A DNA stretch of 9,885 nt, taken from positions 1 through 9,885 of the forward strand of contig CAYGHG010000101.1 in assembly GCA_964349515.1 (NCBI GenBank), given 5' to 3'. A model generated the notes under the pieces. That model was not told the DNA's origin. It was given only the letters and a program-made list of their open reading frames with translations, and searched no databases. The translations under genes and the position numbers were made by a program. The stretch is from CAYGHG01 sp964349515. Lineage in GTDB: Bacteria; Oederibacteriota; PGYV01; CAYGHG01. Below, one piece after another: positions 6,323 to 9,885 of the stretch; positions within the stretch are counted from its first letter, which is position 1; the number at the start of each line of letters is the position of its first letter.

Positions 6323-6787
6323 TTACGCTGTCTTCTTAAGCGCAGGCACGGCTGCCGCCGCAGGCGCGCTGTGATAGCCTGCGAACAGCACAAAATAACC
6401 GTCAAGCCCGCTGTTAAGAATCTTTTCAGTTTCATTCATTACAAACTTCACTTCTGCGGGTTTTACTCCTGCAGCTTCGCCAAGGCCCCACCTGGGCGCA
6501 TCAAAAATAACAGCAGGGTTGTAATCATCCGCCTGGATTACCGCAAAAACAGGAACGACCGTGGTTTTATCCGATTTTTTACCGTAAGAGGTCTGAATAG
6601 CAAGGCCCGTCCTGTCAGGACAAATCATTACTATTACATCCTGCTTTTCATTCAGCTCCTTTACAACCGCCTGCCGTGCCGCCGGTGCCGCGCTGACTTC
6701 ATACCCGCCCTTCACAAACATCTGTTTTATTTTTCCGTACAGTTCCCTGTCTGCGCCTGTTACCAGAGCTTTTTTTATCTTTTTCAT
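6323..6787 (-). CDS. Small degenerate receiver-like protein
   Basis: A 154-residue, probably cytoplasmic protein with no signal peptide. Residues about 4-60 follow the layout of a receiver domain: KKALVTGADREL resembles the acidic first loop, GGYEVSAAPAARQAVVKELNEKQDVIVMI resembles the second strand, helix and third strand. At the phosphoacceptor position (DVIVMIC, residue 55) there is Ile instead of Asp, and the acidic pair is reduced to one Asp. The middle and C-terminal parts do not match a receiver well. The tail (about 135-154) is Ala/Pro-rich. I choose the ATG at 6787, eight bases after AGGAGG; the GTG at 6796 lies within the Shine-Dalgarno itself. A sigma-54-type promoter precedes it. 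Alternatively it is an unrelated alpha/beta protein; the receiver resemblance is only partial. Confidence 0.7.
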   Translation of the reverse strand: MKKIKKALVTGADRELYGKIKQMFVKGGYEVSAAPAARQAVVKELNEKQDVIVMICPDRTGLAIQTSYGKKSDKTTVVPVFAVIQADDYNPAVIFDAPRWGLGEAAGVKPAEVKFVMNETEKILNSGLDGYFVLFAGYHSAPAAAAVPALKKTA

Positions 6788-6791
6788 CTCA

Positions 6792-6803
6792 ATCACCTCC
6801 TTA
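6792..6803 (-). promoter_or_regulatory. Exceptionally long Shine-Dalgarno match
   Basis: TAAGGAGGTGAT on the minus strand is a 12-base perfect complement of the usual bacterial 16S rRNA 3' end. The core AGGAGG lies eight bases from the ATG at 6787. This suggests very efficient translation of the small receiver-like protein and fixes its start. Confidence 0.75.
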
Positions 6804-6822
6804 TTTTAGTCAACTAATATAC

Positions 6823-6838
6823 AGCAAACAACGTGCCG
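6823..6838 (-). promoter_or_regulatory. Sigma-54 (-24/-12) promoter
   Basis: On the minus strand, CGGCACG-TTGT-TTGCT matches the sigma-54 consensus TGGCACG-N4-TTGCW at all defined positions but the first. GG (6836-6837) and GC (6824-6825) are separated by exactly ten bases. Transcription would start near 6812, about 25 bases before the ATG at 6787, with the Shine-Dalgarno in between. The adjacent gene encodes an NtrC-type activator, the class needed to use such a promoter. Confidence 0.7.
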
Positions 6839-6842
6839 CATA

Positions 6843-6862
6843 AACAGCCGGACTAACAGCCG
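6843..6862. repeat. Two direct copies of AACAGCCG, 12 bases apart
   Basis: AACAGCCG occurs at 6843-6850 and 6855-6862, on the same face of the helix within about one turn. They lie just upstream of the -24 element of the sigma-54 promoter, so they could bind a modulating protein. They are short and may be chance. Confidence 0.4.
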
Positions 6863-6875
6863 TAAACAAAGGGTT

Positions 6876-6917
6876 TTTGAGAAATCAAAGCATGAACATG
6901 CATAAGAAATATTATGC
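6876..6917. promoter_or_regulatory. Cluster of three palindromes, candidate enhancer for the NtrC-type regulator
   Basis: Three perfect inverted repeats stand side by side: TTTGA-N4-TCAAA (6876-6889), GCATG-N2-CATGC (6890-6901) and GCATAA-N6-TTATGC (6900-6917). They lie about 65-105 bases upstream of the predicted sigma-54 transcription start, the usual range for enhancer sites of this activator class. The rest of the gap to 6989 shows no gene and no clear terminator for the regulator gene. Confidence 0.5.
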
Positions 6918-6989
6918 CCGGCCTGCTTTACGGAGTAAAATCGGGATTAAAGGCGGTTTTAAGGCGCATAAAAAAAATATTCGGAAATC

Positions 6990-8384
6990 TTATGGTTTTA
7001 TCTGGTATTTCTTTATCAACAGCTGAAAATTCTGGCGCTGCATTTTTACATCTTTGGCCGCTTTTGAGATGTTCCAGCTGTTTCTTTTCAGCGCCTCTAT
7101 GACAAATATCTTTTCAATATTTACTACAGCTTCATTTCTGGCGATTTTTTTAATTTTTTTCAGCTCATTGGAATTTTTTGCAATGTCCGAAGTTTTATGA
7201 ATCTCATTCTTTCTTAAGTTTATAGGCAGGTGGGAGGTTTTGATTACGTCCCCGTCCGCCATAACCACCACGCGCTCAATGACATTCTCAAGCTCCCGTA
7301 CATTTCCCGGCCAGCCGTAAGACTGAAGGGCGAGCACGGCATCAGCGTCAGGAACCTTTGGCGCTTTCCCCCTTTCACGGCAGTACTTTTCCAGGAAAAA
7401 TCCGGCAAGAACTGGTATATCCTCCTGCCTCTCCCTAAGCGGCGGCAAATGCAGGGGCACAATATTTATTCTGTAATACAAATCCTCCCGAAACGAGCCC
7501 TCTTTTATCATGCCGTCTATGTTTTTATTTGTGGCTGTAATGATTCTGACATCTGTCTTAACTGTTTTTACCGAGCCTACCGGCTTTACTTCACGTTCCT
7601 GAAGAACTCTCAGCAGTTTTGCCTGAATAGAAGGCGAGATATTCCCTATTTCGTCAAGAAAGAGTGTTCCGCCGTCAGCTGCGGCAAAAAGTCCCTGTTT
7701 ATCGGCGGACGCGCCGGTAAACGCGCCTTTGATGTGGCCAAATAACTCGCTTTCAAGAAGGTTCTCCGCAAGGGACGTGCAGTCAAGTGATATGAAAGGC
7801 CTGTCTTTGCGCAGGCTGTTATGGTGTATTGCTTTTGCTGCCAGTTCCTTACCGGTCCCGCTTTCACCTGTAATAAACACCGAGCTGTCTGTCGGCGCCA
7901 CTTTTTTTATCACTTCAAAAACAGCCTGCATTTTTTCGTCACGGCCTATTAAATTTCCGAGGCTGTACTTTCCGCGCAGCTCAAGCTCAAGCGCCGCGGT
8001 CTTTATGGCAAGCCTGCTGTTCTCAAGCGCCTTTCCCGCCCTTACTACAAGTTCATCGGGGGTAAAGGGTTTGGCGACATAGTCTGACGCCCCGTTTTTA
8101 ACCGCCTCAACAGCGGTATCAATAGTGGAATACCCCGTTATTATTATAACTGCCATATCGGGCCTGATTTCCTTGATGCTTTTAAGCAGTTCAATACCGC
8201 TGTAGCCGGGCATTTTCATGTCAACCACCGCGAGGTCAAAAACTTCCCCTCTTATCCGCTCAAGCGCAATCCTGCTGCTCTGCAGTGCGTAAGTATCATA
8301 ACCCGCGCTGTTTAATATACGCGTGCAGTTTTTGCAGACTACCGCGTCATCATCAACGACAAGCACCTTTACTTTTTCACTCAT
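6990..8384 (-). CDS. NtrC-family sigma-54-dependent response regulator
   Basis: A 464-residue regulator with the standard three parts. The receiver (about 5-120) has Asp11-13, phosphoacceptor Asp55 (VVDMKMPG), Thr83 and Lys105. The AAA+ domain (about 144-375) has Walker A GESGTGKE (173-180), the sigma-54-contacting GAFTGA loop (220-225), Walker B GGTLFLDEI (238-246) and the arginine-rich FREDLYYR (298-305). The C-terminal Fis-type helix-turn-helix is at about 434-460 (NISKAAKDVKMQRQNF). When phosphorylated by the partner kinase it should form an ATP-driven oligomer that opens sigma-54 promoters. Nothing essential is missing. Its ATG shares ATGA (8381-8384) with the kinase stop, so the pair is translated together. 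The nearest visible target is the sigma-54 promoter at 6823-6838. The signal sensed is unknown. Confidence 0.96.
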   Translation of the reverse strand: MSEKVKVLVVDDDAVVCKNCTRILNSAGYDTYALQSSRIALERIRGEVFDLAVVDMKMPGYSGIELLKSIKEIRPDMAVIIITGYSTIDTAVEAVKNGASDYVAKPFTPDELVVRAGKALENSRLAIKTAALELELRGKYSLGNLIGRDEKMQAVFEVIKKVAPTDSSVFITGESGTGKELAAKAIHHNSLRKDRPFISLDCTSLAENLLESELFGHIKGAFTGASADKQGLFAAADGGTLFLDEIGNISPSIQAKLLRVLQEREVKPVGSVKTVKTDVRIITATNKNIDGMIKEGSFREDLYYRINIVPLHLPPLRERQEDIPVLAGFFLEKYCRERGKAPKVPDADAVLALQSYGWPGNVRELENVIERVVVMADGDVIKTSHLPINLRKNEIHKTSDIAKNSNELKKIKKIARNEAVVNIEKIFVIEALKRNSWNISKAAKDVKMQRQNFQLLIKKYQIKP

Positions 8385-9835
8385 TTGCTTTCCGCCTCTT
8401 GACCGCCGCTTAGCGGCAGTTTTATCGTAACCATGGTTCCTTTACCTTCGGCACTTTCAATTGATATCTGCCCGTCAAATTCCTTTATTATCCCGTAGCT
8501 CACCGCGAGCCCCAGGCCGGTGCCCTGCCCTGCCTCTTTAGTCGTAAAAAACGGGTCAAACACTGCATTGATGTTTTTTTCAGGTATCCCGCAGCCTGTA
8601 TCTGAAAATTCTATGTTTACAAAACCGCCGGCCTGCTTTGCCCTTATCGACAGCCGCCCGCCGCCTTTCATGGCTTCAAGGGCATTGAGGGTGATATTCA
8701 AAAAAACCTGCTCAAGCCTGTTTTCATCAGCGGATACCGCAGGAACTGCCGGGTCAAACACAGCATCAATGCTGACACCTTCGTCTTTTATGCGCTGTTT
8801 TACCAGCGTGAGCGTCTTGTCAATTACAGCCTCAACCCTCACCGGTTTTTTCTCCGCCGCAGACGATCTTGAAAAATCAAGCAGCCCTCTTACTATGTCG
8901 CGGCACCTTATCGTTTCGCTTATTATGATTTCAAGATCTTCCCTGCACTTGTGATTTTTTGGCAGGGCTTTCAGCACCATGTGCGCCGAGGTAAGTATTC
9001 CTGTGAGAGGGTTGTTAATCTCGTGGGCGACACCCGCCGACAGAGTGCCGAGGGAGGCAAGCTTCTCGGCGTTGACGGCACGCTTTCTCGTGTCTTCAAG
9101 CGCCGCAAGCATCCTGTTAAAGTATCCGCCCAATTCGCCCATTTCATCGCCTGACTGTGAATCCGCCTTCGCCCGGGCGTCGCCTGCCTCAATTTTTTTA
9201 ATTGTTTCAATGAGCCTGCCTATTGAACCTGTCACCTGAAGCGGTATATAGTAAGTCATAACCGCCCCTGTAATAATAACCATGACACAAAAAAGCACTA
9301 TGGCGCTGATTGCCTGTATCTTGGTCTCTTCAGACCAGCGCGCGGCGTGGGCCTGGCGGATTTTTGCCTTTTGCACTACAGGATATACCATTTCCTGCAG
9401 CCGCATTGCGGAATCGGAGGCTCTTTTCAGTGATTCATCCCTTTGCAGTATATCTGTATGCTTTGCGCCCGCTTCCCTGACCCCTTTTTCATAATCGCCG
9501 AGCAGTTTTTCCATCGCCGCAAGCTCGCCGCCGAAGAGCCCTTCTGTGTCAAGCAGCCGTATTTTATCGGTGTTATCACGGATTTTGGCTGATTTTTCGG
9601 AGACAACAGAAACATAGCCCCTGTCACCTCGCAAAATATAGTTTTTCTCGGCCCTCGAAGCCTCAAGAAGTGATATTTCAATCTCGTATGCCAGGCTGAG
9701 TATGTCTGTATGCGAAGACGCGGTACGCGAATCGTTTCTAATATTCACGAGATATTCAATAGAAACCACGCACATACTGAGAATCAGCACCATCATGCTT
9801 GCAAAGCCAAGAAAAATCTTTGTACGTATATTCAT
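8381..9835 (-). CDS. NtrB/ZraS-type membrane sensor histidine kinase
   Basis: A 484-residue inner-membrane kinase. Transmembrane segments at about 6-30 and 174-196 enclose a periplasmic region of about 140 residues that is almost all helical. Its stretch LLEASRAEKNYILRGD (56-71) recalls CHASE3 and four-helix-bundle sensor domains. A HAMP linker follows (about 197-248). The HisKA motif HEINNPL has the phospho-accepting His271. The ATPase domain has the N box around Asn380-Asn384 (NITLNALEAM), G1 DTGCGIP (412-418), the F box FFTTK (429-433) and G2 GQGTGLGL (436-443). All catalytic parts are intact. It phosphorylates the NtrC-type regulator encoded directly after it. The ATG has AAGAGG seven bases upstream. 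Only 50 bases before it are visible, and its promoter is not clear there. Confidence 0.95.
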   Translation of the reverse strand: MNIRTKIFLGFASMMVLILSMCVVSIEYLVNIRNDSRTASSHTDILSLAYEIEISLLEASRAEKNYILRGDRGYVSVVSEKSAKIRDNTDKIRLLDTEGLFGGELAAMEKLLGDYEKGVREAGAKHTDILQRDESLKRASDSAMRLQEMVYPVVQKAKIRQAHAARWSEETKIQAISAIVLFCVMVIITGAVMTYYIPLQVTGSIGRLIETIKKIEAGDARAKADSQSGDEMGELGGYFNRMLAALEDTRKRAVNAEKLASLGTLSAGVAHEINNPLTGILTSAHMVLKALPKNHKCREDLEIIISETIRCRDIVRGLLDFSRSSAAEKKPVRVEAVIDKTLTLVKQRIKDEGVSIDAVFDPAVPAVSADENRLEQVFLNITLNALEAMKGGGRLSIRAKQAGGFVNIEFSDTGCGIPEKNINAVFDPFFTTKEAGQGTGLGLAVSYGIIKEFDGQISIESAEGKGTMVTIKLPLSGGQEAESK

Positions 9836-9885
9836 CAGTTTACCTCTTAAATAGTGTATTTATCCAAGTGTAAACCTTTTCACCG

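Noticed and set aside
6914..7102. Plus-strand 62-residue frame with a basic amphipathic start.
   Set aside because: No ribosome binding site, and its second half is the reverse of the NtrC-type regulator's helix-turn-helix coding region.
8520..8954. Plus-strand 144-residue frame opposite the kinase.
   Set aside because: It is the reverse of the conserved HisKA/ATPase coding region and has no start signals.
9836..9885. Possible promoter for the histidine kinase (TTTACA with TTTAAG 17 bases on).
   Set aside because: The -10 match is only 4 of 6, with the key second base wrong, and the window ends too close to judge alternatives.
1..9885. CRISPR arrays, tRNA genes, transposons and phage genes.
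   Set aside because: I saw no regularly spaced repeats, no tRNA-like cloverleaf, and no transposase, integrase or phage-like proteins.

Overview
The window looks like chromosomal DNA from an uncultivated, Gram-negative-type anaerobic bacterium of moderate GC. The clues are a lipoprotein esterase with a long Thr-Pro linker of the kind common in Goldbacteria/Elusimicrobia-like lineages and Chloroflexi, a DUF3795 protein typical of anaerobes, sigma-54 regulation and strong AGGAGG ribosome binding sites. The phylum is inferred from protein style only. No rRNA, tRNA, insertion sequence, phage gene or CRISPR array is visible.

Layout: (1) 1-2673, minus strand: a compact run of single-domain response regulator, DUF3795 Cys-rich protein, membrane-anchored alpha/beta hydrolase and GNAT acetyltransferase, then the start of a further gene cut by the window edge. 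Two of the junctions are 4-base stop/start overlaps. A good housekeeping-type promoter sits at 2722-2750, inside an A-tract-rich inverted repeat. (2) 2869-4785: a heptamer repeat and a hairpin, then a 612-residue lipoprotein with a sugar-binding-like domain, a Thr-Pro linker and a CE2-like SGNH esterase. (3) 5006-6322: a small secreted protein (minus) and an FkbM-family methyltransferase (plus), divergently transcribed from facing promoters. The methyltransferase appears to start at ATT. (4) 6323-9835, minus strand: a histidine kinase and NtrC-type sigma-54 activator translationally coupled by ATGA, followed by a small degenerate-receiver protein.

The most notable unit is region 4. Upstream of the small receiver-like gene is a GG-N10-GC sigma-54 promoter match, a 12-base perfect Shine-Dalgarno, and three consecutive palindromes roughly 65-105 bases upstream of the predicted transcription start. 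The likely model is that the kinase phosphorylates the NtrC-type regulator, which binds these palindromes and switches on the small protein. The small protein has a receiver-like sequence but lacks the phosphorylatable aspartate. This layout is read directly from sequence; the regulatory link is inference.
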